Notes under the pieces: model-generated
The model's input: only the letters and a program-made list of their open reading frames with translations
The model's database searches: none
What the model was told of the DNA's origin: nothing
Shown: positions 1 through 8,190 of the stretch, one piece after another
How positions within the stretch are numbered: position 1 is the first letter of the stretch
How the letters are laid out: every line of letters starts with the position of its first letter
Program-made: the position numbers and the translations under genes
DNA from: Streptomyces sp. YIM 121038
GTDB lineage: Bacteria; Actinomycetota; Actinomycetes; Streptomycetales; Streptomycetaceae
Length of the DNA: 64,000 nt
Assembly: GCF_006088715.1 (NCBI RefSeq)
Contig: NZ_CP030772.1
Coordinates: forward strand, 744,001 to 808,000
Reading direction: 5' to 3'

Positions 1-718
1 GGTCGCGCAGCAGGGCCCCGACCACCTCGCCCGGCCTGCGGGACGGCACGACGTTGACCACACCCGGCGGTACCCCGGCCCGCTCCAGGAGCGCGGCGAC
101 GCACAGGGCGGTCAACGGGGCGTCGCTCGCCGGTTTCAGGACCGCGGTGCAGCCCGCGGCGAGCGCGGGCGCGAGCTTGCGGGTGGCCATGGCGGCGGGG
201 AAGTTCCACGGCGTGACGAGCGCGCAGACGCCGACGGGCCGGTGCTGGACGAGGATCCGGTGACCGCCGGCCGGCGCGGGCACGAGCGACCCGGCGGCGC
301 GGACGGCCTCCTCGGCGTACCAGCGGAAGAATTCGGCGGCGTAGCGCACCTCGGCGCGCGCATCGGACAGGGCCTTGCCGCTCTCCCTGGTGATCAGCGC
401 GGCGAGCTCCTCCGCCCGGTCCTGGAGCAGGCCGAAGGCGGCCAGGAGGAGTTCGGACCGGCGGCGCGGGGACGTGGCGGCCCAGCGCGTCCCCGCCTCG
501 TGCGCCGCGGCCACCGCCCGCACGGCGTCGTCGGCGGTGCCGTCGGCGACCTCGGCGATCACGGTGCCGGTGGCGGGATCGCACACGGGGAAGCGGGCGT
601 CGGTGGCGGTCGCGTGGCCGCCGATGTGCAGGTCGGTGTGGAGGGCGTGGCGGCCGGTGCGCGTGGCGGTGGCCCCACGCGTGCCGGTGCCGGCTCCGGT
701 GAGCCCGGGTGTGCCCAT
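1..718 (-). CDS. NAD(P)-dependent aldehyde dehydrogenase, partial (runs off left edge)
   Basis: Only the first 239 or so residues are in the window; the 3' end lies beyond base 1. The translation shows the aldehyde dehydrogenase N-terminal fold: an ITRESGKAL helix, then the TPWNFP motif followed by AAGCTAVLKPASDAPL, where the lysine contacts the cofactor phosphate/ribose in this family. The catalytic Cys and Glu would lie off the edge, so activity cannot be judged. The ATG at 718 is preceded by GAGGGGAG at good spacing. It is the third gene of a minus-strand operon, 46 bp after the M24 gene, so it probably oxidises an aldehyde made by the neighbouring enzymes. It resembles succinate-semialdehyde-type dehydrogenases, but the substrate is inferred only. 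Confidence 0.9.
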   Translation of the reverse strand, partial: MGTPGLTGAGTGTRGATATRTGRHALHTDLHIGGHATATDARFPVCDPATGTVIAEVADGTADDAVRAVAAAHEAGTRWAATSPRRRSELLLAAFGLLQDRAEELAALITRESGKALSDARAEVRYAAEFFRWYAEEAVRAAGSLVPAPAGGHRILVQHRPVGVCALVTPWNFPAAMATRKLAPALAAGCTAVLKPASDAPLTALCVAALLERAGVPPGVVNVVPSRRPGEVVGALLRD

Positions 719-764
719 GGCGGAACTCCCCTCGGAGGGCGGGTGTCGGGTCCGTGCCGCGCCG

Positions 765-2042
765 TCAGCAGGCGGCCGCGACGATCAGTTCGTCGGCCGG
801 GAACAGGGTCAGGACGTGCGCCCCGCCCGCGGTGACCACGACCTCCTCTTCGATGCGCGCGGCGGAGAAGCCGTCGTCGGCCGGGCAGTACGTCTCCAGG
901 GCGAACACCATCCCGGCCTTGAGCTCCACGGGCTCGCGCAGGCTGTTCAGCCGCGAGATGACGGGGCGCTCGTGCAGGCCGAGCCCGAGCCCGTGGCCGA
1001 ACTGGAGCCCGAACGCGGCCATCTCGTCCGCGAAGCCGAACGAGGTCGCCTCCGGCCACAGGCGCGCGACGGCGTCCGTGCCGACGCCCGGCCGCACGGC
1101 CGCGATCGCGCGGTCCATCCACTCCCGCGCGCGGGCGTAGGCGTCCCGCTGCGAGGCGGTGGCGCGGCCCACGCCGAAGGTGCGGTAGTAGCAGGTCCGA
1201 TAGCCGTTGTAGGCGTGGATGATGTCGAAGAAGGCCTGGTCGCCGGGGCGGACGAGCCGGTCGGAGAAATTGTGCGGATGCGGGTTGCAGCGCTCGCCGC
1301 TGACCGCGTTGACCGCCTCGACCTGCTCTGAACCCAGCGCGTACAGGCGCTCGTTGACCAGTGCCACGATCTCGCTCTCGCGCACGCCGGGCCGCAGCGC
1401 CGCGAGGACGTCGTGGTACACGCCGTCGACCATGGCCGCCGCCTGGCTGAGCAGAGTGATCTCGTCCGGTGACTTGATCGCGCGTGCGTCGAGGAGGTGC
1501 TGCTGGGCGTCGACCACGCGCAGCCCCTGCCGCTCGGCCTCGAACAGGAACGGCGGCTCGACGAGGTCCACACCCACCGGCTCCCCGGCTACCCCGGCCT
1601 CGTGCAGCAGCGCCTTGACCTCCCGTACGGCGTCCCGCATCAGCCCGGCGGTCGGGGCGATGGCGCCGCGCAGCCCCAGCATCCCGGCGCGGCAGCGGTC
1701 CGGCGCGAGCCAGCGGCAGTGCGCCTGGTGGTGGCGGGCCGCGGAGCCGAAGTCCCACAGGTACGGTTCACCGCCCCGGGGCAGCAGGGCGTAGCGCGTC
1801 ATCTTGTCGCCGAGGCCGCCGCCGATCCACGTCGAGGTCGTGTAGCGGATGTTGGCGGCGTCGAAGAGCAGGAAGGCCCCGCAGCCGGAGGCGTTGAGCG
1901 CCGCGCGGGCGCGGTCGAGCCGGTAGCGGCGCAACCGGTCGACGTCGAGGCGCTGTTCGTGGTCGACGCTCATGTGACCGGGCGCGGGCAAGGGGGCCGA
2001 AGGGGGCGACACGGCGGGGGATGCGGCGGCCGGGCTGGTCAT
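765..2042 (-). CDS. M24-family (Xaa-Pro peptidase-like) hydrolase, one metal ligand replaced
   Basis: A 425-residue pita-bread-fold protein of the M24 family, with a creatinase-type N-terminal domain (DAANIRYTTST near residue 60) and a C-terminal catalytic domain. Four of the five usual metal ligands can be placed: Asp in FFDII (about 271), His in FGHGLGLGLHERP (about 350), Glu in FALETY (about 380) and Glu in RIEEEVVV (about 395). The second Asp, normally 11 residues after the first (GDITRTF in aminopeptidase P), is Cys here (RTCYYRTF). M24 members include peptidases, creatinase and the DMSP lyase DddP, so the substrate is open. The ATG overlaps the upstream dehydrogenase stop (ATGA), which suggests translational coupling. 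Confidence 0.85.
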   Translation of the reverse strand: MTSPAAASPAVSPPSAPLPAPGHMSVDHEQRLDVDRLRRYRLDRARAALNASGCGAFLLFDAANIRYTTSTWIGGGLGDKMTRYALLPRGGEPYLWDFGSAARHHQAHCRWLAPDRCRAGMLGLRGAIAPTAGLMRDAVREVKALLHEAGVAGEPVGVDLVEPPFLFEAERQGLRVVDAQQHLLDARAIKSPDEITLLSQAAAMVDGVYHDVLAALRPGVRESEIVALVNERLYALGSEQVEAVNAVSGERCNPHPHNFSDRLVRPGDQAFFDIIHAYNGYRTCYYRTFGVGRATASQRDAYARAREWMDRAIAAVRPGVGTDAVARLWPEATSFGFADEMAAFGLQFGHGLGLGLHERPVISRLNSLREPVELKAGMVFALETYCPADDGFSAARIEEEVVVTAGGAHVLTLFPADELIVAAAC

Positions 2043-3034
2043 GACGGCGCTCCCGGGTTCTCTGGCTCGGGCGCGGTGGTCAGGCCGTCGGACACCGCGC
2101 CGTCGTCCGGGGCGAGCGTGAGGCCCGACGCGGCGGCCTGGAGCTCGAGGAGGACCGCGAAGTCCGCCGCGCCGCGCCCGGTGCTCACGCAGGACTGCAC
2201 GAGCTGCGCGGTCGCCGCAGCCAGGGGGAGCGGCACGTCGAGGGCGCGGCCCGCGTCGAGCCCCAAGTCGAAGTCCTTGCGCAGCAGGACAGGGGTGAAC
2301 GTCGGTGTGTAGTCGCGGCTGACGAGCGCCGGGGTCTTGTACCGCGTGAACTCCGAGCCGAGCACACTGTCGTTGAGGAACTCCAGATACGCCCGGCGCG
2401 GCACGCCGCCCTTCTCGGCGAGCACCGCCGTCTCGGCGAGGGCCTGCGTGACGATGCCGAGCACCAGGTTGTGCGCGATCTTCACCAGGCGGGCGCTGTC
2501 GCCCTTCCCGGCGTAGGTCACCGAGCGCCCGACGAGCCGAAGGAGCGGCGCCACCCGCTCGTACGCCGCCCGCGGCCCGGACACAACGACGCCGAGGCGG
2601 CCCGCCGCCACGGCCTTCGCGTTGCCGCTCACCGGCGCCGCCAGGAACGCGGTGCCGCGCTCGGCACAGGCCTTCTGCAGCGCCCGCGAGGCGCCGGGTG
2701 AGACGGTGGAGCAGTCCACGACGATCCCCGGCCCCCGGTCCGGCCCGGCGCGCAGCAGCCCGTCCTCGCCGAGCAGGACCCGCTCCAGGGCGCCCTCGTC
2801 CGCCACCATCGTGAACACCACGTCCCGGGAGCGGAGTCCGGCGAGCGAGCCGACGACCTCCGCCCCGTACGCGGCGAGCGGCGCGGCACGCTCGGCGGTG
2901 CGGTTCCAGGCCGCCACCGCCACACCCGCCTCCGCGAGGCGGCGCGCCATCGCCACGCCCATCCGGCCCGTCCCGGCCCAGCCGACACTCAGGTCGCATC
3001 GCTCCACGGGACCCTCGGAGCTCTCGTACATCAC
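2039..3034 (-). CDS. 3-hydroxyisobutyrate dehydrogenase-family NAD(P)-binding oxidoreductase
   Basis: 331 residues. The N-terminal Rossmann fold carries GWAGTGRMGVAMARRL, a GxGxxG-type dinucleotide loop. The substrate-binding segment is VDCSTVSPG, followed by APVSGNAKAV. The catalytic Lys sits in LVKIAHNL, as in the beta-hydroxyacid dehydrogenase family. A low-complexity C-terminal tail of about 25 residues is unusual. It is the first gene of the minus-strand operon with the M24 hydrolase (4-bp overlap) and aldehyde dehydrogenase. A hydrolase, a hydroxyacid dehydrogenase and an aldehyde dehydrogenase together look like a catabolic route for a small organic acid or amide. The substrate is not evident. 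The promoter region it shares with the divergent operon contains both LacI-type palindromes. Confidence 0.88.
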   Translation of the reverse strand: MMYESSEGPVERCDLSVGWAGTGRMGVAMARRLAEAGVAVAAWNRTAERAAPLAAYGAEVVGSLAGLRSRDVVFTMVADEGALERVLLGEDGLLRAGPDRGPGIVVDCSTVSPGASRALQKACAERGTAFLAAPVSGNAKAVAAGRLGVVVSGPRAAYERVAPLLRLVGRSVTYAGKGDSARLVKIAHNLVLGIVTQALAETAVLAEKGGVPRRAYLEFLNDSVLGSEFTRYKTPALVSRDYTPTFTPVLLRKDFDLGLDAGRALDVPLPLAAATAQLVQSCVSTGRGAADFAVLLELQAAASGLTLAPDDGAVSDGLTTAPEPENPGAPS

Positions 3035-3063
3035 AGGGGTGCTCCTTCGAAGACATGCGCTGA

Positions 3064-3073
3064 CAATCGATTG
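3064..3073. promoter_or_regulatory. Putative LacI-type operator 1 (CAATCGATTG palindrome)
   Basis: A perfect 10-bp palindrome CAATCGATTG, within ACAATCGATTGC, lies 30 bp upstream of the dehydrogenase start. An identical copy lies 68 bp away. LacI-family operators are palindromes of this kind, and a lacI gene follows in the divergent operon. Binding by that regulator is inferred. Confidence 0.65.
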
Positions 3074-3131
3074 CGGTCACTCCAGCGTCTTCCCTCGCCT
3101 CCCCCTTGTCATGGGCGAGTTGAAGTCTCCA

Positions 3132-3141
3132 CAATCGATTG
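3132..3141. promoter_or_regulatory. Putative LacI-type operator 2 (CAATCGATTG palindrome)
   Basis: Second copy of the same palindrome, again within ACAATCGATTGC, 54 bp before the start of the plus-strand operon. Centre-to-centre distance to copy 1 is 68 bp, so one site serves each divergent promoter and looping between them is possible. Confidence 0.65.
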
Positions 3142-3194
3142 CACACAGATGGAGTCCACCACGGAGCCCTCGTCCCCCTCCAGGAGCGCACCTC

Positions 3195-4229
3195 ATGCGC
3201 CATCGCTCCCTCGCCGTCGGCGTGTTCAGCCCGTCCGTCCTGCTGCGCGTCGCACGCGCCGCGGGCCTCTTCGACCAGCACGGCCTCACCGTCACCGAGG
3301 TGCCCGTCGCCTCCTCGCCCGACCAGTTCCGCGCGCTGCTCGACGGCGAGCTCGACGCGGCGTTCACCAGCCCGGACAACGTGCTCGCCTACCGCTTCGT
3401 ACCGGACAACCCGCTCGCCCGCACGGGCGATGCCCGCATCCTGGCGGCCCTCGACCGCGGACTCGGCCTCGGCGTGTACGCGGCGCCGGGGATCACCGGC
3501 GCCGACCAGCTGCGCGGTGCCGCCGCGGGCGTCGACGTCCCGGACTCGGGCTTCGCCTTCGGTCTGTACGCGGTGCTCGAGTCCCTCGGCCTGAAGTGGC
3601 CCGGTGAACCGGCCGGAGCGGCCCGGGAGTCCGGGCAGGCGGAAGCCTGCGGCCCGGCCCCGGCGGCGTCCGGCCGGGCGGCGCCTGATCCGGGCGCGCA
3701 CGGACCTGCGGCGTCCGGAACCGCCTTCGGCGACTACGCCATCGTGTCCCTCGGCGCGACCCCCCGGCGGCTCACCGCCCTCCTGGACGGCCGCTGTGCC
3801 ACCACCGTGCTCGGCGCGGGCAGCGACCTGCGGGCGGAGGCCGCAGGAGCGGCGCGGCTCGCCGGGCTCACCGACGTGTGCGGGCCGTATCTCGGCACCG
3901 CCCTCACCGCCGTCGGCCCCCGGCGCTCCCAGGCCGCGCACGCGCTGACGTCCGCGCTCGCGCAGACCTCCCGCCTGATCGTCTCGCGCGTCCTGGACCC
4001 GCTCGTCCTGCGCGAGACCCAGGATGCCCTCGGCTTGCCCCTCGACCTCGCGACCCGGTTCGCCGAGCGGCTGCGGGACCCCGCCGACGGCCTCGTGCCC
4101 GACGGCGTCGCCGACCGCGCCGCCCTGGAGACCGTGCTCGGCCTGCGCCTGCGCTACCGCCCCGGAGACGACACGCTGGCCACCGCCCTCGACCCCGCCC
4201 GGGGTTTGCTCGACCCACAGGCATGCTGA
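3195..4229 (+). CDS. Periplasmic-binding-fold (NMT1/ABC substrate-binding-like) protein lacking a signal peptide
   Basis: 344 residues. The opening resembles NMT1/SsuA-type substrate-binding proteins: RAAGLFDQHGLTVTEVPV, then GELDAAFTSPDNVLAYR, then DYAIVSLGATPRRL. No signal peptide or lipobox is visible; the protein begins MRHRSLAVGVFSPSV. It may therefore be a cytoplasmic sensor or enzyme of this fold rather than an ABC receptor, and no permease or ATPase genes are next to it. A Gly/Ala/Pro-rich linker of about 40 residues interrupts the fold near residue 137. The ATG at 3195 has AGGAGCG eight bases upstream. The stop overlaps the lacI start by 7 bp, so the two are co-translated. Confidence 0.7.
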   Translation: MRHRSLAVGVFSPSVLLRVARAAGLFDQHGLTVTEVPVASSPDQFRALLDGELDAAFTSPDNVLAYRFVPDNPLARTGDARILAALDRGLGLGVYAAPGITGADQLRGAAAGVDVPDSGFAFGLYAVLESLGLKWPGEPAGAARESGQAEACGPAPAASGRAAPDPGAHGPAASGTAFGDYAIVSLGATPRRLTALLDGRCATTVLGAGSDLRAEAAGAARLAGLTDVCGPYLGTALTAVGPRRSQAAHALTSALAQTSRLIVSRVLDPLVLRETQDALGLPLDLATRFAERLRDPADGLVPDGVADRAALETVLGLRLRYRPGDDTLATALDPARGLLDPQAC

Positions 4230-5269
4230 GCCCGCGCCCGGTCCGCCTGCAGGACGTCGCCGACACCGCGGGCGTGCACCCCGCCACCGCCTCCCGCGCG
4301 CTCAACCCCGCGACCCGCACGCAGGTCAGCGCCGACACCGCGTGCCGCGTCCTGCGCGTGGCCGAAGACCTCGGCTACCGCCCCAACCCGATCGCGCGCA
4401 GCCTGAAGACGGCCCGCTCGCACACTGTCGGCCTGGTCCTGCCCGACCTCACCAACCCGTACTTCCCGCCGGTCGTGCGCGGCATCGAGAGCGCCCTGGA
4501 ACCGGCCGGGTACCACGCCTGGATCGTCGACACCCACAACGACCCGCTGCGCGAGCGCGCGCAGATCGAGTCGCTGCGGGCCCGGCGCGTCGACGGCCTG
4601 ATCGTCGCCACCGCCCGGCGCGACCACCCCCACCTGCGCGCCCTGCACGCCGACGGGGTCCCGCTGGTCCTGGTCAACCGCTCCGTCGACGACCTCGACG
4701 TGCCGTGCGTCACTCCCGATGACGCCTCCGGCGTCACACAGGCCGTCGGCCACCTCGCGGCCCTGGGACACCGCCGCATCGCCCTGGTCGGCGGCCCGTT
4801 CACCACCTCGACGGGCGCGGCCCGCACCCAGGCGTTCCGGCACGCGGTACGCGACCTCGGCCTCGCCGACGACCCCGCCCTGCAGGCGGAGGCGACCCGG
4901 TGGAGCGAGGCGGCCGGGGCGGGCGCCCTGCGGCGGCTGCTTGACGCGGGCGCCGACTGCACGGCCGTCGTCGCGGCCAGCGACCTGCTGGCGCTCGGCT
5001 GTTACGACGTCCTCGCTGAGCGCGGCCTGCGCTGCCCGGGCGACGTCAGCGTCGTCGGCTTCAACGACATGCCGTTCCTGTCCCGGCTCCGCCCGGGCCT
5101 CACCACGGTGCGGGTGGCGCACCACGACATAGGCGCCGAGGCCGCCCGGATGCTCTTCGAGGCCATGGCCGAGCCGCAGCGCCCCGCCCGCTCCTCGCTG
5201 CTCCCGGTCTCCCTGGTGGTCCGGGAGTCCACCGCGCCCCCACAGCGCGCCGAGCGCCCGCCCGCCTGA
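4223..5269 (+). CDS. LacI-family transcriptional regulator
   Basis: 348 residues. The N-terminal helix-turn-helix reads LQDVADTAGVHPATASRAL, followed by the hinge region YRPNPIARSLKTARSHTVG. The effector domain has the LacI/periplasmic-binding signature LVLPDLTNPYFPPVVRGIE and the late motif PGDVSVVGFNDMPFLSRLRP. The start ATG lies inside the last codons of the preceding gene (7-bp overlap). It probably controls the divergent operons through the two CAATCGATTG palindromes. The inducer may be a substrate of the dehydrogenase/hydrolase pathway; the binding-fold neighbour could take part in sensing. Family assignment is firm, target assignment is inference. Confidence 0.92.
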   Translation: MLSPRPVRLQDVADTAGVHPATASRALNPATRTQVSADTACRVLRVAEDLGYRPNPIARSLKTARSHTVGLVLPDLTNPYFPPVVRGIESALEPAGYHAWIVDTHNDPLRERAQIESLRARRVDGLIVATARRDHPHLRALHADGVPLVLVNRSVDDLDVPCVTPDDASGVTQAVGHLAALGHRRIALVGGPFTTSTGAARTQAFRHAVRDLGLADDPALQAEATRWSEAAGAGALRRLLDAGADCTAVVAASDLLALGCYDVLAERGLRCPGDVSVVGFNDMPFLSRLRPGLTTVRVAHHDIGAEAARMLFEAMAEPQRPARSSLLPVSLVVRESTAPPQRAERPPA

Positions 5270-5284
5270 CCCTGGAGGTGGCCC

Positions 5285-6130
5285 ATGGACACCCCGTACG
5301 CCACGCACCGGACCGAAGGCCCGCGCACCGCCGCCGCGCCAAGCACCGTCGCCGCCGTCACCGCGGACGGCCACCGGGACGTGCCGCTCCTCGCGGGCCT
5401 GCCCGGCGCGGCACGCGCGGACTTCGACCGGGTCGCCGTGCGCGGTACGTACCGGCGCGGCGCCCGCGTGTTCGTCGAGGGCGCGGCGGGCGACTGCGTC
5501 TTCGTGATCCTGGGCGGCAAGGTGAAGGTCACGCGCGTGGACAGCGAAGGCAGAGAGGTGCTCTTCACCATGGCTGGGCCCGGCCAACTCCTCGGTGAGC
5601 TCTGTGTCTTCGACGGCGGGCCCCGGCACGCCACCGCCACCGCCGTGCACGTCACCGAGGTGTGCCGGGTGCCGGTGGCCGCCATGCGGGACTGGCTGGG
5701 GCGCCATCCCGAGGCGGCCCTGCGCATGATGCGGCTGCTCGCGACGCGGATCCGGGGCATCAACGACCGCCTTGAGGACGTCACCGGCGTTGACGTCGCC
5801 ACGCGGGTCGCGCGCGCCCTGGTGGAGCAGGCGAGCCGGTTCGGCCGTCGTACGCCGCTCGGGCCGCGCTTCAGCCTCGACCTGAGCCAGGACGAGCTGG
5901 CCCGCCACGTGCGGGCCTCGCGGGAGCGCGTCAACCAGGTCCTGATGGACTTCTCGCGGCGCGGCTGGGTGCTTCGCGAGGGCGGCGAGTGGATCGTCCT
6001 CGACCCGCCCGGCCTGACCCGCCGCGCCCGCTACCGCGCGGAGACGGCGGCACGCCGCCCGTCGCTCGCCCCGGCGGCGCGGGACCGGAGCCTTGGCCTC
6101 GGGAGGTCCTGGGCAGCCCCTTCGGAGTGA
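5285..6130 (+). CDS. Crp/Fnr-family transcriptional regulator
   Basis: 281 residues. A cyclic-nucleotide-binding beta barrel covers about residues 40-155, including GELCVFDGGPRHATATA at the phosphate-binding cassette. A C-terminal winged helix follows, with LSQDELARHVRASRERVNQ as its recognition helix region. Both are typical of Crp proteins. A GGAGGTG ribosome site precedes the ATG, 15 bp after lacI, so it is likely the last gene of this operon. There is no Fnr-type N-terminal cysteine cluster. Its arginine-rich tail of about 35 residues is longer than in most family members. DNA after it is fragmentary, so the island may once have extended further. Confidence 0.9.
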   Translation: MDTPYATHRTEGPRTAAAPSTVAAVTADGHRDVPLLAGLPGAARADFDRVAVRGTYRRGARVFVEGAAGDCVFVILGGKVKVTRVDSEGREVLFTMAGPGQLLGELCVFDGGPRHATATAVHVTEVCRVPVAAMRDWLGRHPEAALRMMRLLATRIRGINDRLEDVTGVDVATRVARALVEQASRFGRRTPLGPRFSLDLSQDELARHVRASRERVNQVLMDFSRRGWVLREGGEWIVLDPPGLTRRARYRAETAARRPSLAPAARDRSLGLGRSWAAPSE

Positions 6131-6164
6131 GCTCGAATGACCGGACGGCCTCGTTCCGCAGCCC

Positions 6165-6266
6165 TCAGTCGGTCAGCGCCTTGGCGTAGGCGCCGTCGTC
6201 GATGAGGCGGTTGAGCGCCTTGTGGGGGGCCTCGACCAGGCCGTTGTCTGTGACTTTGACAGGTAA
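6165..6266 (-). pseudogene. C-terminal fragment of a family 3 solute-binding protein
   Basis: About 33 codons ending in TGA read VKVTDNGLVEAPHKALNRLI then DDGAYAKALTD, the characteristic end of amino-acid ABC receptor (solute-binding family 3) proteins. The rest of the gene is absent; the adjacent DNA is a resolvase fragment. Confidence 0.6.
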
Positions 6267-6296
6267 ATGGCGCGGAATACTCGGAGGTATGTGGCG

Positions 6297-6612
6297 TCAT
6301 CGGGCTGCCGGTGCCTGCTCTACGGTCGCGGCTGCCTGCCGCTCGTCGTGTTCGCGCAGCATGCGCATCACGGTAGCGGGCGAGGGGTGCTCGCCCTTCT
6401 TCTTTCCGGTGGTGATGACGAGCTTCTTGGCGATGTCGCGCAGGCTCATCTTCTGGTCGCGCAGTTGGAGGGCCACGGTGAGCATGTTCTCGTCGGTGAC
6501 GCCGGCGCCGCCGATGGTCTTGCCGCGCTTGCGGGCGGACTCGTGGCCTTCGAGGGTGCGGTCGCGGATGTACTCGTGTTCCATGCCCGACATCGCGGCC
6601 AGCACGGTGAAG
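6297..6612 (-). pseudogene. Serine resolvase, C-terminal half only
   Basis: The reading frame retains AAMSGMEHEYIRDRTLEGHE and a C-terminal helix-turn-helix region (MSLRDIAKKLVITTGKKKGE), as in resolvase/invertase proteins. The catalytic N-terminal domain is missing because an IS3 element begins at 6613 in the middle of the gene. The C-terminal domain resembles the resolvase at 51573-52464. Confidence 0.7.
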
Positions 6613-7078
6613 TGAGGGGCCCCGAAGTTTCCGGACAGGGACCCAATAGGGTTTCCCTGAACAGGGAACGAGGGAGCACGAAGTGGCACCACCCAGCAAG
6701 TACACACCTGAGTTCCGTGAAGAAGCCGTCCGGATCGCGCTGAGCTCGAGTAAGACGATCTCCGAAGCAGGCCGCGAGCCCGGGATGAACCCCGAAACCC
6801 TCCGGGGCTGGGTGAAGAAACACAAGGCACGCCAGGAGCCGGCGCCAGGCGCGGAACTGACGCTCAGCGAACGAGCACGCCTCAAAGAGCTGGAACGCCG
6901 GATCCGCGAAGTCGAGATGGAAGAGCCTTCCTCAAAAAAGCCGCAGCGTACTTCGCGGGGGATCCCCGGCAGCGAGCACGTACGAGTTCATCGACGAGAT
7001 GCGGCTCGACACGACGGAGTACGCGTACAGCGTCGAGTACATGTGCAAGCGACTGGGCGTCTCCAAATCCGGCTACTA
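6613..7078 (+). mobile_element. IS3-family element, copy 1 (left part only)
   Basis: Begins with TGAGGGGCCCCGAAG, the same terminus as the copy at 15274. It carries an orfA-like frame from 6683. Compared with the copy at 16950, this orfA has a 1-bp deletion near 6925, just before the A6G slippery site, so it is dead. The element stops at the TA (7077-7078) where IS630 copy 1 begins, in codons for KSGYY of orfB. The rest of orfB is not found on the other side of the IS630. Confidence 0.8.
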
Positions 7079-8182
7079 CTCAGGTTGGATCGGCGATGTC
7101 CGGTTCGTCGATCAGCCCGTGGAGATCCAGGCCGGTGGTCGGCAGGCAGCCAGCGGTCAGATGCGGCCGGTACTGGATCTTCTTCAGCTTCTGCTTGATC
7201 GCCCGGGTCAGGTGCGCGAGGTCGGTCGCGGCGAAGTCGGCCAGTGATCGTTTGAGCAGGCTCCAGGTTCCTTCCTGCGGATTGATCTCGGGTGCGTACG
7301 GCGGCAGGTGGAAGAAGACGAGCCAGTCCTTGTGTTCCGCCTCGAAGTCGAAGAGCTCCTGCTGGAGATGCACGTTCAGGTTGTCCCACACCCACACCAC
7401 GGGGGTGCCGAGTTCGGTGTGCACCATGCGGATGAAGTCCCGGTAGTCGTTCCAGGTGAAGGTCTTCGGCTCGCCTCGTCGCTGGTGGTAGACGTGCAGC
7501 TTGAAGAACATCCGCGGCCGACAATCGGGCTTGAAGCACACCGCGTCGGCGACGTTTACCCGGCCTCCGCGCCGCCCGGCCACCCGCACCACGGGTCTGG
7601 CCCCGCGCGGCGCCCAGGTGGTGCGCGGTACTTTACCCGCGGCCACACCTCGGCCTTCCACACCTCGATGGCCGCCTCGTCGCGTTCCAGTGCGCGGCGG
7701 ACGGGAACCTGGCAGCTCCAGCCGTGCCGGCGCAGCAGCCGCCACACCCCCTGGATCGTGTAGCCGACGTGGAACAGCCGCCCGATCAGCAGCTTTACGC
7801 GCTTGAGCGTCCAGCCCTGGTCCTCGTCACCGAAGCCGTGTGCCAGCGGGCCGCGACGCAACCCGCTCTCCAGCCGCTGCCATTGCCGCGGGCTGAGCCG
7901 CTCCACCGCCATCGGCCCCGCCGATGCCAACGCCGCCGCACCTCCGCGCCGCCAGGCCGCCTTCCACCGGCGCACCGACCGGTCCGTCACCCGCAGCTCC
8001 GCGGCGATCTGCGCCGTGCCGGCCCCGGCCTCGAACCATCTGGCCGCCTCCAGCCGCACGGCCTCCCGCTTCTCCTGCTCCGCGGGCGTCAGCCCACCCC
8101 CTTGCGCATACCGCATGCCGCCGTCGTACCGCAGGGATCACCGCTCGTCACGGCCGCCCGGACATCACCGATTCAACCTGAG
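7079..8182 (-). mobile_element. IS630-family element, copy 1 (1104 bp)
   Basis: Bounded by 23-bp inverted repeats starting CTCAGGTTG (two mismatches) and by TA on each side, as expected for IS630. It appears identical in length and sequence to the copy at 55655-56758. The left flank is IS3 orfB and the right flank is a secreted-protein gene, so the flanks do not rejoin into one target. Confidence 0.9.
7080..8116 (-). pseudogene. IS630 transposase, internally deleted and frameshifted
   Basis: The first frame (start 8116) has the helix-turn-helix half (RVTDRSVRRWKAAWRRGG, then HGWSCQVPVRRALERDEA). The second frame (to 7080) has the DDE half (VWDNLNVHLQQELFDFEAEH and PPYAPEINPQEGTWSLLKRS). At the join, KVP runs directly into TTWAPRGARPVV. 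The segment that normally holds the first catalytic Asp (FEDEAG in the relative at 13345) is missing. The transposase is therefore expected to be inactive. Confidence 0.85.
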
Positions 8183-8190
8183 TAGTTGTC

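Noticed and set aside
765..3941. A 1058-residue minus-strand open frame spanning three genes
   Set aside because: Only its last 425 codons (M24 protein) make biological sense; the rest is antisense to other genes and exists because high-GC DNA has few stops.
7077..8184. Idea that the genes flanking IS630 copy 1 are two halves of one target
   Set aside because: The left flank is IS3 orfB and the right flank starts a signal peptide. Joining them through TA gives no continuous frame, and the IS3 relative at 15274 continues differently.
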